From: Rhabditoides inermis
Taxonomy: Eukaryota > Nematoda > Chromadorea > Rhabditida > Rhabditidae
Direction: 5' to 3'
Length of the DNA: 64,000 bases
NCBI GenBank assembly: GCA_963966185.1
Contig: CAWZYM010000204.1
Location: forward strand, 729,001-793,000
Part shown: piece by piece, positions 56,501 to 64,000 of the stretch
Position numbering within the stretch: the first letter of the stretch is position 1
Layout: every line of letters begins with the position of its first letter
Made by a program: the position numbers and the translations under genes
The notes under the pieces: generated by a model
The model's database searches: none
Told to the model about the DNA's origin: nothing
What the model saw: the letters and a program-made list of their open reading frames with translations, nothing else

Positions 56501-59500
56501 TCTATTTCGAATATTCCCTCTCCTATGTGGTTGGCAACGATGTCGGTCCTGTTAATCACCTTCCTCATTATTGCTGTTGGGTCCGCGGTCATGGCCGCCG
56601 TGAATGACGTTGCAATCAGGTTGATACGTTGGCAGAGTGCCAGAGCCATGTGTCGGAAGAGAGTACCAAAACTGTGCCTCACTTCTCCTTCCACAGCCAA
56701 GAGTTGCGCGGCAAGTTGATTCGTAGTGGCTACTCCAGTTTCGCTGTCTCTCGTGACTTCCCTCTTTTCTCGCTTTGTTTGAATCACTCCAAACCCCTGG
56801 TCAGTGATTGTTACCTTGGCGCCGCAGTCGTTGATCGTCTCGGATGTGTTATCCCAACTCAGAGCGAATTCTCTGGAGTCGCTGATCCATACCTTCCCCA
56901 TCTTCGTGCCAGCCATGGTCTTCAATTTGATGAACCGACACTGTGCCTCAAGATTGGGTGTCCATATAACCATTGCCCCATCTTCCAATGTGCACTTCCC
57001 GTGGCTGTAGATACACTCATTAGCGCTGTTGAATGGACCGTCAATTCTTGACCCCGTGGATCTTGCCCTAATCGTCACTTGAAACATTGCACAGTTAGTT
57101 ACCGTTTCCTCATAATCCCAAAAGCTCTGGAACGGTGGCCACAGTCGACTCGGCTTCAGCGTGTCTCCGGTCTTCCAGATTTGGCCTACCTGTGTCAGAG
57201 GTCCCCTGGTGCACCTTTTGTGGGTAACCATCATCTTGCATTCCTCTTCTGTTACCGTTTGCTGAACGTCTCTGTGCGTCTCGAACTTGTGCCCCACTAG
57301 ATCTATTCCGTACTTTACCGTCTGGTCAATCACTCTGCACACGAACGCCTCGGAGAGGTACGTCTGCGTGTTCGGGCGCATCACGTTCAATCTCTCACGT
57401 GTGGCGTTTGCGTTCTCGGTGGGCATTATGTTATCGCAGTTGTAGGATCGGGGGATTTGTATGAGTGTGGGATTGCCTGTGGTTGGGCACATCCACGCGT
57501 CCGGCATCGCTGCCAGCACTGGCGTGATCAGTCCGCAGACCACCGCCAATGTCACAATCGAGGAGGTCAGCCCTTTATTCGGCGCCTTCGTCGCTCGGCC
57601 TCCCCCAAAAACCTCCGACATCTTGTCCATGCGGTGCAGAGCCGCCCCCGTTCTCTCTTTCTGGATGCAGAGCTCCTCCTTCAGTTTCTTGACCAGATCC
57701 GACTCGTCGGTAGTGTTGCTTGCCTTCTCGACCGCCTCTTCGGTCTTCGTCGGCGCGGCCTGGGTGGTGGAGACGCTCATCACGACCTGCTCGTTCTCCC
57801 ACCCGTCGTCGTACTGCTGCATTCCGACGTAGTTGACCGCAGCGCTGTTAGGACATTGACGTGCCACATGTCCGAATTGCCTACATGCATAACATTGTAC
57901 GCTCGGTTTCATCTGCATTTGAACAGCTCCAGCCTGCTGGCCTTGTTGTGGTGTCCATACTCCCGGCCGCTCTTGCCTCCTCGGCTGCATCGGTCGCCCT
58001 TGCCGCATCGGCTGCATCATCTGCATCTGCTGTACTGGCTGCATCTGATGTACTGGCTGCATTTGCCTGGGCTGCATCTGCTGCATGGGTTGCATGGGCT
58101 GCATGTATCCGCCTCCGTTCCCGCCGAACGAGACCATGTTCTTGCCCCCGTTGTTGAACCTGTTGACCTGGCCGCCATAGGATCCGCCTCGCTGGCCTCC
58201 GACTTGCCCTCCCTGTGCTTTGATAGCGGCAAGTTTGCGACATTCTGATTTTCGATGACCTTGAATGTGGCAAAAATGGCATTGACCCTGGAATCGTTCG
58301 CCGTTCCTCACGTAGTTCATCGACTGCTCCGAGTCGAACCTGTACGCTCCCATGTTCTTTGGAACTTCAGGCTTGCGCTCCTCACTCCTTTCGCGTGCAA
58401 CCGCGTTGATTTCTGCTGAGGGTTTGCCACTGATCAGTTGACTCATCGTCATCTCTGTTTGCAGTAGTTCGATCCTCTGCGCGTGCATTCGCGCCTGTTC
58501 GAACGTCTTCGGCTTCTCGAGCTTGACGAAGAATCGAAGGTTCGGTAGGAGTCTGTTGCAGTACTCGTCCAGGATGATCTCCTTCTTCGTTTCTGCATTC
58601 TTTCCCGCAGTCGCCGCTTTTGCGATTGTATGGAAGCGCTGTGAAAACCTGCTCACTGGTTCAGTGCTGCCCTGCTTGCACTGCTTCAGCTCTTCCTTGG
58701 CGTAGTTGCACTGCTCTGGAGACTCGTAGAATTCCGTCAGGTGCTCTTTCACCTTCTCATAGTCTGATGTGTCGGCTACCTCCATCTCCTCGATCTTCTC
58801 TCTTGCCAAGCCATCGAGATGTCCGACCATCAGTCGAGCCTTCTTGTCCGACGACATGTTCGGGTCGTTCATCTTGCAAATGTCCTCGAATCGGCGCACG
58901 AACGCTGCCCATTGCCCACAGCTCTCTGTGTTCGATCCCGAGAAGATCGGCATTTTGCTGGATGTGTCAGTGCCCACAGCCGCCACCGTCGGAGCGGCTT
59001 GGTTCACTACGTCGTTGACCGCGAGACGGCCTCCGACACGATCGATCCTCGTGCTCACTGTCTCGAGCGATTCGTTCACTTGTCTCTGAATCTCATTGGC
59101 TTGGTTTAGCATGGTTTGGCTCAGTCTTGCGTCGTTAGACTGCGCCACATTATGCACATATCTGATGGCTTTCGTAGTCGCATCTCTCATTTCCAGAATC
59201 TGTTGCTTGCTCGGTGGTAGATCGGCGCGCGCTCTACTCAGGACCACTGAAAGAGCCCCGATTGCCGATCGTTTCAGTGTCTCGTCATTGTCAATCGTCA
59301 GTTGTGTCGTCGTATCTCGTGACGACGACGATCCGTCGTGGAATAGGCGCCTCGCAGTGCCGGCCCCAACGGCTCGTCCACCTGCAAGTTCGCGTCTGTT
59401 CATTTTGTTCGGTGGTGGAGCGATTGGCGTATCATCGTTGCGTAATACTTCCATGTGCTCTTCTTCATCGTCTTGCTCATCTTCGACGTCATCTACCTCC

Positions 59501-61191
59501 CCGTCCGCAGACATCAGAAATAGCTCTGCGTATCTCTTTGCCTTCTCCGGATGTTGCAGACAGTCCGAGGTGCACCCGTCGTATTCCTTGTATAGGTAGT
59601 CGAAATCCCATGCGTTCTTCTTTGCGATGGCCTCCATGAACGCCACCCATACGGACCACGGCAGTGCGCGATCCCCCTCTGGGTTCGATAGACTCCATTG
59701 CACTTCATCAGCCCATGTGGCGCGGATTTTATCGTACGCGTCTTCATCGATTTTGTATCCCATATTTTTGCATACCTCGATGCCATCGACCATGATACTG
59801 GCTCGAATGCAGAATTCGTTCAACCTTTCCCCGTTCGAATCTCGTCTCCTAATCACGTGCCTCTCCTTCTCAAGTATACCGGACTTGAGAATGGGGAAGA
59901 ATCTGTCCAGCAAATGTTGTGTTTCCGGGCAAATTGGGTGCCATGTCTTGAAGGGCTCGTCTCTCTCTGTCATCATTTCTTTTACCTCCGCATCCGTTAT
60001 CTCTTCAATGACTTCCCAGAAGAGCCACTGGACATCTCTCGAGACGAGGCGTTCCTCACTCTCGTTTCCCTCACTGTTGATGGTCAGTTGCCTCAAAGAT
60101 TCAATCAATGATCCCTCGATGTCGTATCCGATGTTAGCCCAACACTTAAGCATGATCACGATGTCCCTGACGCTTCCTTTGTGGGATAGGTCTCCCTCAG
60201 CATCCATGGCCAGTCCGGTTTCGGCTTGTATAACATGTGTAATCAGGAGGTTTATGAACTCCTTGATCAGTTTCTGTACATAGTCCTCTTTCCACCTATA
60301 CACTCCCTTGGGTTTCGGAGTGTTGTCTGATTCATCAGTCGGAGTGTCGCTGTTGCTGTGCTCATCAGCTAGTATGGTTCTCATCTGTTCGGAGAGGTGT
60401 GTGACTCGATGAGTAGTCCCCATGAGTTCCATGTCATCACCGTCTTGCTTGCTCAATTTTGTTAGCTTCCTGTGTGTAAGTACCGCGACACGTAGAGTGG
60501 CTTCGGCCATCTCACCTCTCATTTGTTCTTTAAGCATCGCCACTCTTTTGTGGACGAGAGGAATGTTTTGCATAGTCAGTTCATTTCCCGTTGTTTCATC
60601 TCCAGCCACTTGTTCAGTGTGTTCAACAACTGTCACTCCATTCTCGTACTTGTTCTCATGGGTTGGGTTTGCTGGTACAGGTTTATCGACCTGCTCAGTG
60701 GGCGGAGCCACTGAATCGCTCTCACACTCTTTCTCACAGATCGGGTTCAATAGTACAGGTTCAACGACCTGCTCAGTGGGTTGAGCCACTGAATCACTCT
60801 CACACTCTTTCTCACAGATCGGTTTCGATAGTACAGGTTCAACGACCTGCTCAGTGGGCTGTGCCACTAAATCACTTTCACACTCTTTCTCACAGATCGG
60901 TTTCGATAGTACAGGTTCAACGACCTGCTCAGTGGGATGTGCCACTAAATCACTTTCACACTCTTTCTCACAGATCGGTTTCGATAGTACAGGTTCAGCG
61001 ACCTGCTCAGTGGGCTGTGCCACTAAATCACTTTCACACTCTTTCTCACAGATCGGTTTCGATAGTACAGGTTCAGCGACCTGCTCTGCTTTCGCAGTAA
61101 ACTCACCTGGTGGCTTGGACGCTTCCTGTCCCATGACGTTTCTCAGGTCGTCGGGTGACCCGTTGAACTTCGCACTCGTTATCTCGCTCAT
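53506..61191 (-). CDS. gag: gag-env-pro polyprotein, 2561 aa (copy 2, intact)
   Basis: One uninterrupted frame from ATG 61191 to TGA 53506. Residues 36-190 are a 26-residue tandem repeat. About 747-910 is a retrotransposon Gag capsid-like region. CCHC knuckles lie at 971-984 and 1100-1113 with a Met/Gln/Pro-rich linker. At 1210-1229 there is an internal hydrophobic, signal-like segment. The Env-like part follows: many cysteines, several N-glycosylation sequons, a basic KREKR cleavage-type site at 1473-1477, and a membrane anchor at about 1731-1755. Retropepsin-like Asp motifs are at 1873 (DTN, degenerate), 2031 (DTGS) and 2184 (DTGA). The start of the RT fingers closes the frame. Env lying between Gag and protease in one frame is unusual, since retroviruses and errantiviruses put it after pol. 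The glycoprotein family is not identified. Confidence 0.9.
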   Translation of the reverse strand: MSEITSAKFNGSPDDLRNVMGQEASKPPGEFTAKAEQVAEPVLSKPICEKECESDLVAQPTEQVAEPVLSKPICEKECESDLVAHPTEQVVEPVLSKPICEKECESDLVAQPTEQVVEPVLSKPICEKECESDSVAQPTEQVVEPVLLNPICEKECESDSVAPPTEQVDKPVPANPTHENKYENGVTVVEHTEQVAGDETTGNELTMQNIPLVHKRVAMLKEQMRGEMAEATLRVAVLTHRKLTKLSKQDGDDMELMGTTHRVTHLSEQMRTILADEHSNSDTPTDESDNTPKPKGVYRWKEDYVQKLIKEFINLLITHVIQAETGLAMDAEGDLSHKGSVRDIVIMLKCWANIGYDIEGSLIESLRQLTINSEGNESEERLVSRDVQWLFWEVIEEITDAEVKEMMTERDEPFKTWHPICPETQHLLDRFFPILKSGILEKERHVIRRRDSNGERLNEFCIRASIMVDGIEVCKNMGYKIDEDAYDKIRATWADEVQWSLSNPEGDRALPWSVWVAFMEAIAKKNAWDFDYLYKEYDGCTSDCLQHPEKAKRYAELFLMSADGEVDDVEDEQDDEEEHMEVLRNDDTPIAPPPNKMNRRELAGGRAVGAGTARRLFHDGSSSSRDTTTQLTIDNDETLKRSAIGALSVVLSRARADLPPSKQQILEMRDATTKAIRYVHNVAQSNDARLSQTMLNQANEIQRQVNESLETVSTRIDRVGGRLAVNDVVNQAAPTVAAVGTDTSSKMPIFSGSNTESCGQWAAFVRRFEDICKMNDPNMSSDKKARLMVGHLDGLAREKIEEMEVADTSDYEKVKEHLTEFYESPEQCNYAKEELKQCKQGSTEPVSRFSQRFHTIAKAATAGKNAETKKEIILDEYCNRLLPNLRFFVKLEKPKTFEQARMHAQRIELLQTEMTMSQLISGKPSAEINAVARERSEERKPEVPKNMGAYRFDSEQSMNYVRNGERFQGQCHFCHIQGHRKSECRKLAAIKAQGGQVGGQRGGSYGGQVNRFNNGGKNMVSFGGNGGGYMQPMQPMQQMQPRQMQPVHQMQPVQQMQMMQPMRQGRPMQPRRQERPGVWTPQQGQQAGAVQMQMKPSVQCYACRQFGHVARQCPNSAAVNYVGMQQYDDGWENEQVVMSVSTTQAAPTKTEEAVEKASNTTDESDLVKKLKEELCIQKERTGAALHRMDKMSEVFGGGRATKAPNKGLTSSIVTLAVVCGLITPVLAAMPDAWMCPTTGNPTLIQIPRSYNCDNIMPTENANATRERLNVMRPNTQTYLSEAFVCRVIDQTVKYGIDLVGHKFETHRDVQQTVTEEECKMMVTHKRCTRGPLTQVGQIWKTGDTLKPSRLWPPFQSFWDYEETVTNCAMFQVTIRARSTGSRIDGPFNSANECIYSHGKCTLEDGAMVIWTPNLEAQCRFIKLKTMAGTKMGKVWISDSREFALSWDNTSETINDCGAKVTITDQGFGVIQTKREKREVTRDSETGVATTNQLAAQLLAVEGEVRHSFGTLFRHMALALCQRINLIATSFTAAMTADPTAIMRKVINRTDIVANHIGEGIFEIERCMRVPGKGIHLAGNGSCYREPRVEIISKSKNFTGFLSLNDKVIRSSSTLSDCAESEVMRMVIEGTVWRINQVDNIMKSGEEVKKIAATEAEFGELHLPELRIFHNLVITNWSEVTETHATMQEIWETMHNEATENHMTSLATVHQPIEMKPSIMSMIFGEWSMANVWIYICCAIVTARVAMAVAGLYVKYEMSRLLSTPIRRFRERGGHNNNIVSPSSFISQLHSSPTSPFSLPPSTIRFEVTNEYGTPEEGKDGSRPQSSSTSWPPRLEILPSCNMMSSERGKAATMSSNCYIPIRVNGHIAFGSVDTNCKSTYASAAMIDQFGLTSLHEPTSDGMRTPLGKEVVRWGYMYLDIADQVRMGKINFLKEEDFNDSFPIVLLGKNVIDAFHTWKPDVEKGVITIDKWTVTTLTRAQVEATYKNPKYTIPRVCDETISFELEAEIEAPFKMQVPIQLNERVEAIGIMDTGSELTVAHISVARMLKVEVRKARWDGIRVANDQIMTIEGEGEVLISLGNQTELVTVLFCKRARRGTGAHLVILGNSFLKQLPPITIDYARREVRIKNDTIPIIQDQDINKGQTYAVETECGNMTVAIKERNKFAAAQVPIRMNNITLLGLIDTGASVTIAHTSLATLIGEHHLLNDNIISARGMNGDKIGMAGYANVEIKVGSVTIIHKVYFSDGVNRCDDPTKYQVILGNDFLCKLPTWRICYINWQLVMETETVDIQAIPGVFIHPRQKETFKPIDGVLRVENTCTVNACSEALVRCRNSVEGSTDAWMTTQVRDRILAKGLMISPGVIEGDSVNILVTNPTDEPIQLFARQTLVETTRLDRDKEGNLIANYIWSESGKGDEEMVEEEGDETVEIGDDQPTVNNISPDESFFKDGFKINLDNTDLTEEEKVRVRALFEEFIDVIAQSPYDIGPGYQDELVEIETSIEKPNYKIRSTRVPLCLQDSIEATARKLEKAGIIKEAPSEGVLWEHKCVIVPKKDGGQRVCV
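60617..61086 (-). repeat. 78-bp coding minisatellite in the gag N-terminus
   Basis: Five close copies and one degenerate copy of a 78-bp unit encode 26-residue repeats beginning EQV(A/V)EPVLSKPICEKEC. Each unit has two cysteines and an acidic ESD motif. Copy number probably varies between element copies. The equivalent part of copy 1 is outside the window. Confidence 0.93.
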
Positions 61192-61747
61192 CGCACTTGA
61201 TGACTTGCTGGTTTAAGTAGAACTTACGCACTGCTGCAATTATTTCCTCATTATGGAATTATCCGAGTCCGGAATAATTCCCTTCGCACCTCCACCCGGA
61301 GAGAAAGGGGATCGACGTCTCAATATCGCGAAATCATATGATGTGTCCACTGCGTGGGACATTAACCTAGTCTCCTACTAAGGAGCTTCCCTTGTGCGGA
61401 CTCCCTTGGTCATGTCTAACATGCCAAGGCGAGGGGGCCGTTGAGCAACGCCTGCTCGTTTTAGTGTCTAACCTACACAAGGGCACTCGCAGGAGACTGC
61501 GAGGACCTAGGCTGGGAAGCCTTACTCATTAAGCGCTAATTGGGGTTCGGGGGGATAGATTAGAAGAATAGGTGTGGAAAAATAAAGGTAGAAATGTAGA
61601 AGTGATGCCCTCCTCAGTTCCCTCGGCTTTCTCCTTTCTACCCAGTCCCCTCGGCTGTATCCGCGGTATCTCTCAGCTATCCTCTTCCTCAATAGTGATT
61701 TGATCTTTTGACGTGTCGCTTCTCCTGGCCAAGGAGAGAGAGCGGCA
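61192..61747 (-). promoter_or_regulatory. 5' leader of the element, with a consensus splice donor
   Basis: About 560 bp between the primer-binding site and the gag ATG, with short GC-rich inverted words (for example CTCGCAG / CTGCGAG). A GTAAGT donor lies at 61227-61222, some 30 bases before the gag ATG, in the place where retroviruses keep the major splice donor. No long upstream ORF is present. Confidence 0.45.
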
Positions 61748-61765
61748 CGCCACTCGCTGCTACCA
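61748..61765 (-). promoter_or_regulatory. tRNA primer-binding site
   Basis: In element sense the sequence directly after the 5' LTR is TGGTAGCAGCGAGTGGCG. It begins with TGG, complementary to the CCA end of a tRNA. The donor tRNA could not be assigned from memory. The matching tRNA would end CACTCGCTGCTACCA. Confidence 0.65.
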
Positions 61766-62420
61766 CAAAACTAATGAGGATTTTAGTAGAGGATCTCTGA
61801 GTGTACCAGGGCATCAATCCCATTATCCGCAGATCACCACGCATCCCTCGAGCGAGAGGATGAGGGGGGAGTGAAGAGAGGGAGACAAGATGGGCTCAGA
61901 TGGTTTATCTGTGCGAGACATGTGAGGGATCGTGGGTTCTTTGGTACGGGACCCAGGACTAGCCTGGCGTCCCGCGGGATTACCTGCACATTGGGCCGCG
62001 GATCTCAACTGGGGAGGGGACGGGTGAGTCGAGTCGGCGTGTGGAGAGTCGAGTGGGTGAGGGCATACTACTGGGGGATTCTACTGGGCTTATATGGGGC
62101 TCGTTGAGGTGGGACGCCGGCGCGCTGTCGTCGGCCGGCGAGTCATCCGTCGGCAGTGGAGAGTGTGCGAGAGAGCGTGCCCGGCGCGGAGAGTCCCGAC
62201 GCGCTGACCCTGGAATGGCAAGTGTTATGGTTTGCAATTCATCTGTTGTGGTTCACAATCGGCGTGTTTTGGTGGATCCCTTGTCCCCTGTGACCCCATA
62301 TGTGTCACCTTAGTGAGTCATAACTCTCGTATCCCTTCTCGTGTGATAAAGTGTTAATTAGGTGTCTAATTATCCCAGACCCTTTATCCTGGATATTGGC
62401 AAAACTTGCGCTACCTTACA
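61766..62420 (-). repeat. 5' LTR of copy 2
   Basis: 655 bp, matching 40715-41369 along its whole length by eye. It contains the TATA-like TATAAG in element sense (near 62094). LTR identity implies a recent insertion or recent gene conversion. Confidence 0.93.
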
Positions 62421-62560
62421 CTCCTCCTTCATTTTCTCGTTCGTCTCCACTGCTCTCTCCTCCTTTCACTGCTCCGCGGGTCTCTGGCGAGAAAAGCACT
62501 GGGCCTCCATGGATGCAATCGACGATAGAGCCTGAATGGAAGGTTTCTCTCTCTCTCTCT
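62421..62560 (-). pseudogene. 3' end of a third zinc-finger unit at the element's 5' flank
   Basis: On the minus strand the sequence AACCTTCCATT ... GACCCGCGGAGCAGTGA followed by a GGAGGAG-rich flank parallels 23550-23645 and 28065-28165. It includes the terminal coding bases and stop of a zinc-finger paralog. It breaks off at the LTR exactly where the flank at 18309 would continue it. Confidence 0.55.
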
Positions 62561-62771
62561 CTCCCTCTCTCTCACATACTCTCTCTCCCTCTCGCTCCCT
62601 CTTCCTCCCTCTCTCTCTCACATACTCACTCCCCCCTCTCTCTTTCCCTATCTCTCTGCGGAAGGAGGTGACATGCGGTGCGCACTCACCGACGAACGTC
62701 TTGTGCGATGTCGGGTGAGGAGGGGATGGAGCGGCTAGCTGACCGCCAATCCACCTCCACACCCCGCCCCT

Positions 62772-63008
62772 TCAGCACTGGGTGGAGCCGTTGCGCGCCT
62801 TGCGCATCGTTCCACTCGCAGCTCCAACAGCTCCTCCCGCCACTCCTCCGACCGCTCCTCCGACCGCTCCGCTCGTCGTCTGGGCCTGGTCGACGGGCAA
62901 TGTCTGCGACTGCTTGGAGTTCTTGGAGTGCTTGGCGGCCGCCTTCTTCTTGCTGTGCATCGGCGCCGTCGCGTTCAGCTTCGCGTTCAGGGAGCTGCAA
63001 CGGTACAT
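62772..63008 (-). CDS. Possible small basic protein, 78 aa
   Basis: A frame from ATG 63008 to TGA 62772 starts MYRCSS, has a Lys/His/Ser-rich part (SKKKAAAKHSKNS) and a Gly/Val/Ala repeat (GAVGGAVGGVAGG). It is GC-rich relative to its surroundings, as coding sequence is here. It may be a single exon of a larger gene. I recognise no homolog. Confidence 0.3.
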   Translation of the reverse strand: MYRCSSLNAKLNATAPMHSKKKAAAKHSKNSKQSQTLPVDQAQTTSGAVGGAVGGVAGGAVGAASGTMRKARNGSTQC

Positions 63009-63129
63009 GGTGACTGCTTGTTTACGTGCACTCTTTCCACACACCCTCTCCCCCCACGATCCCACGTACCCTTTATTGCACGTGCGCGGAGGCTGAACGC
63101 GTCTGTGGCGCGCGCAACGTACCACACAC

Positions 63130-64000
63130 AATTTTCTCTATCCCAAAACAATATATTTAATTAGTGTGTGTTATTTGGTAGAATATCACTTTGTAACACC
63201 TAGGATTACGATTAATTCGTGAAACCTATATCGGTTGCGGCATCTAAACCCGTCATTCTCTCGCTCTCTCCCGCTTGCCACTAAACGTGTTTACGACGGC
63301 GGCGGCGGCGGCGACGGTGTGCATCACGTAAGCCCCGCCCACTGCACTTCGCGCTCATTGGTCGTTCGGCTCACTTGTCAGCGCGATCTCATTGGCCTCT
63401 CGCTTGCACCGAGCCCCGCCTCTCGCTCACCCACTCTCATGCCGGCTCGCCGTCCAGGCCACCGCCCCCCGTTTTGGCGCGAAACTGTGGGGTGGTGTGT
63501 GCGAGCGGAGTGGAGAGAGAGAGAGACGCCAAATAGCGCGCGTAAATGAGACTTGCAGGCAGGCGTGAGCGATTCGACCAAGCACTGTGAAACGAGCATG
63601 CGTTTCCATATTCAGGATACGTTTTCGAAGGTTTCTACGGAGTGGAGACGAGAAATAGCGCGTATCAATGAGAGACTGGCAGACGCGTGAGAGATTCGAC
63701 GAAGCATTGTGAACTGAGAATGCGTTTCCGTATTCAGGATACGTTTTAGAATGGAAGGATACGTTTTAGCGAGTATCAACATACGTTCGGCACATCAACC
63801 TGAAAAAAATTTCTTCGAAATTTGAGAAAAGGACATCCATTTTCTTTTGAAAAGTACATGCGTAAAGAGTAGTGGTTTGTTTTTATCTGATTCAACAAAA
63901 GCACATGCATGAAATCTCTTCGCGGCTGACTAAAATTTCAAAACAAACCTGCTCTTTTTAATCGATGAAAAGGCGAATATAATAGACACTATAATCTTGT
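63130..64000. repeat. Dispersed repeat, second copy, with the left arm of the foldback element
   Basis: Same order and orientation as 30535-31260: the AATATATTTAATTAGTG region, GCCACTAAACGTGTTTACGACGG, a GCG triplet run, CpG-rich segments, an AATAGCGCG block (duplicated here), then the foldback arm at about 63838-63960. The window ends before the right arm. Divergence from the intronic copy is substantial, with several indels. Confidence 0.7.

Larger units (their letters stand above)
40715..62420 (-). mobile_element. Giant LTR retroelement, copy 2 (complete, 21.7 kb)
   Basis: Bounded by two 655-bp LTRs (61766-62420 and 40715-41369) that look identical. In element orientation it holds a primer-binding site, leader, gag-env-pro ORF, frameshifted pol ORF, antisense gene Y, SF1 helicase gene with introns, antisense gene X, and the 3' LTR. 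All coding frames are open and all catalytic motifs checked are present, so this copy may be active or only recently silent. RT, RNase H and a DD35E integrase with gypsy-like motifs place it with Ty3/gypsy-type elements. The extra helicase, the antisense spliced genes and Env placed before protease are not part of any gypsy layout I know. No certain target-site duplication is visible (flanks GGAG and TGAAGG). Confidence 0.93.

Noticed and set aside
60617..61086. Possible CRISPR-like array of regularly spaced repeats
   Set aside because: Units are contiguous 78-bp coding repeats without spacers inside gag in a eukaryotic element.
1..64000. tRNA, rRNA or other structured RNA genes
   Set aside because: No cloverleaf, rRNA core motif or snRNA-like sequence was recognised on either strand by reading; a covariance-model scan would be needed to exclude small ones.

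Overview
The window looks like nuclear DNA from a nematode. Genes have many short exons (about 40-130 bp) and short introns down to about 42 bp. Several start codons sit directly behind a T-rich AG acceptor, as expected for spliced-leader trans-splicing, and introns are full of CT/GA microsatellites. The style recalls diplogastrids such as Pristionchus, but that is an inference from gene architecture only.

Two nearly identical copies of one giant LTR retroelement dominate the window in inverted orientation. Copy 1 (bases 1-18308, plus strand) is cut by the left window edge inside gag. Copy 2 (40715-62420, minus strand) is complete at 21.7 kb and bounded by 655-bp LTRs. In element orientation the order is: 5' LTR; primer-binding site; leader; one 2561-aa polyprotein ORF (repetitive N-terminus, Gag with two CCHC knuckles, an Env-like glycoprotein, three retropepsin-like domains); an apparent +1 frameshift at UGA-C inside the reverse transcriptase; the RT-RNase H-integrase ORF; a putative antisense multi-exon gene (gene Y); a forward multi-exon gene for a UPF1-like SF1 helicase with an arginine/serine-rich N-terminus; an antisense ten-exon gene of unknown function (gene X, 423 aa); and the 3' LTR. 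The element therefore carries four transcription units of alternating direction. Copy 2 looks intact throughout. Copy 1 has two stop codons, a damaged Walker A motif, two exon-removing deletions, and lacks exactly one helicase intron that copy 2 keeps.

The 22.4 kb between the copies is host sequence. It holds two tandem paralogous C2H2 zinc-finger genes (18882-22164, truncated at its 3' end; 24242-28123, full length), a duplicated three-exon fragment of a transporter gene between them, and a complete 18-exon major facilitator gene on the minus strand (28551-36465, 469 aa). Upstream of that gene, 36466-40714 is a repeat-rich region with a LINE reverse-transcriptase relic. The right end (62421-64000) contains the 3' end of a third zinc-finger unit, one small possible coding exon, and a dispersed repeat with a foldback element that also occurs in a transporter intron.

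The host flank at 62421 and the host flank at 18309 look like the two halves of one ancestral insertion site. That suggests recombination between the inverted copies has flipped the segment between them.
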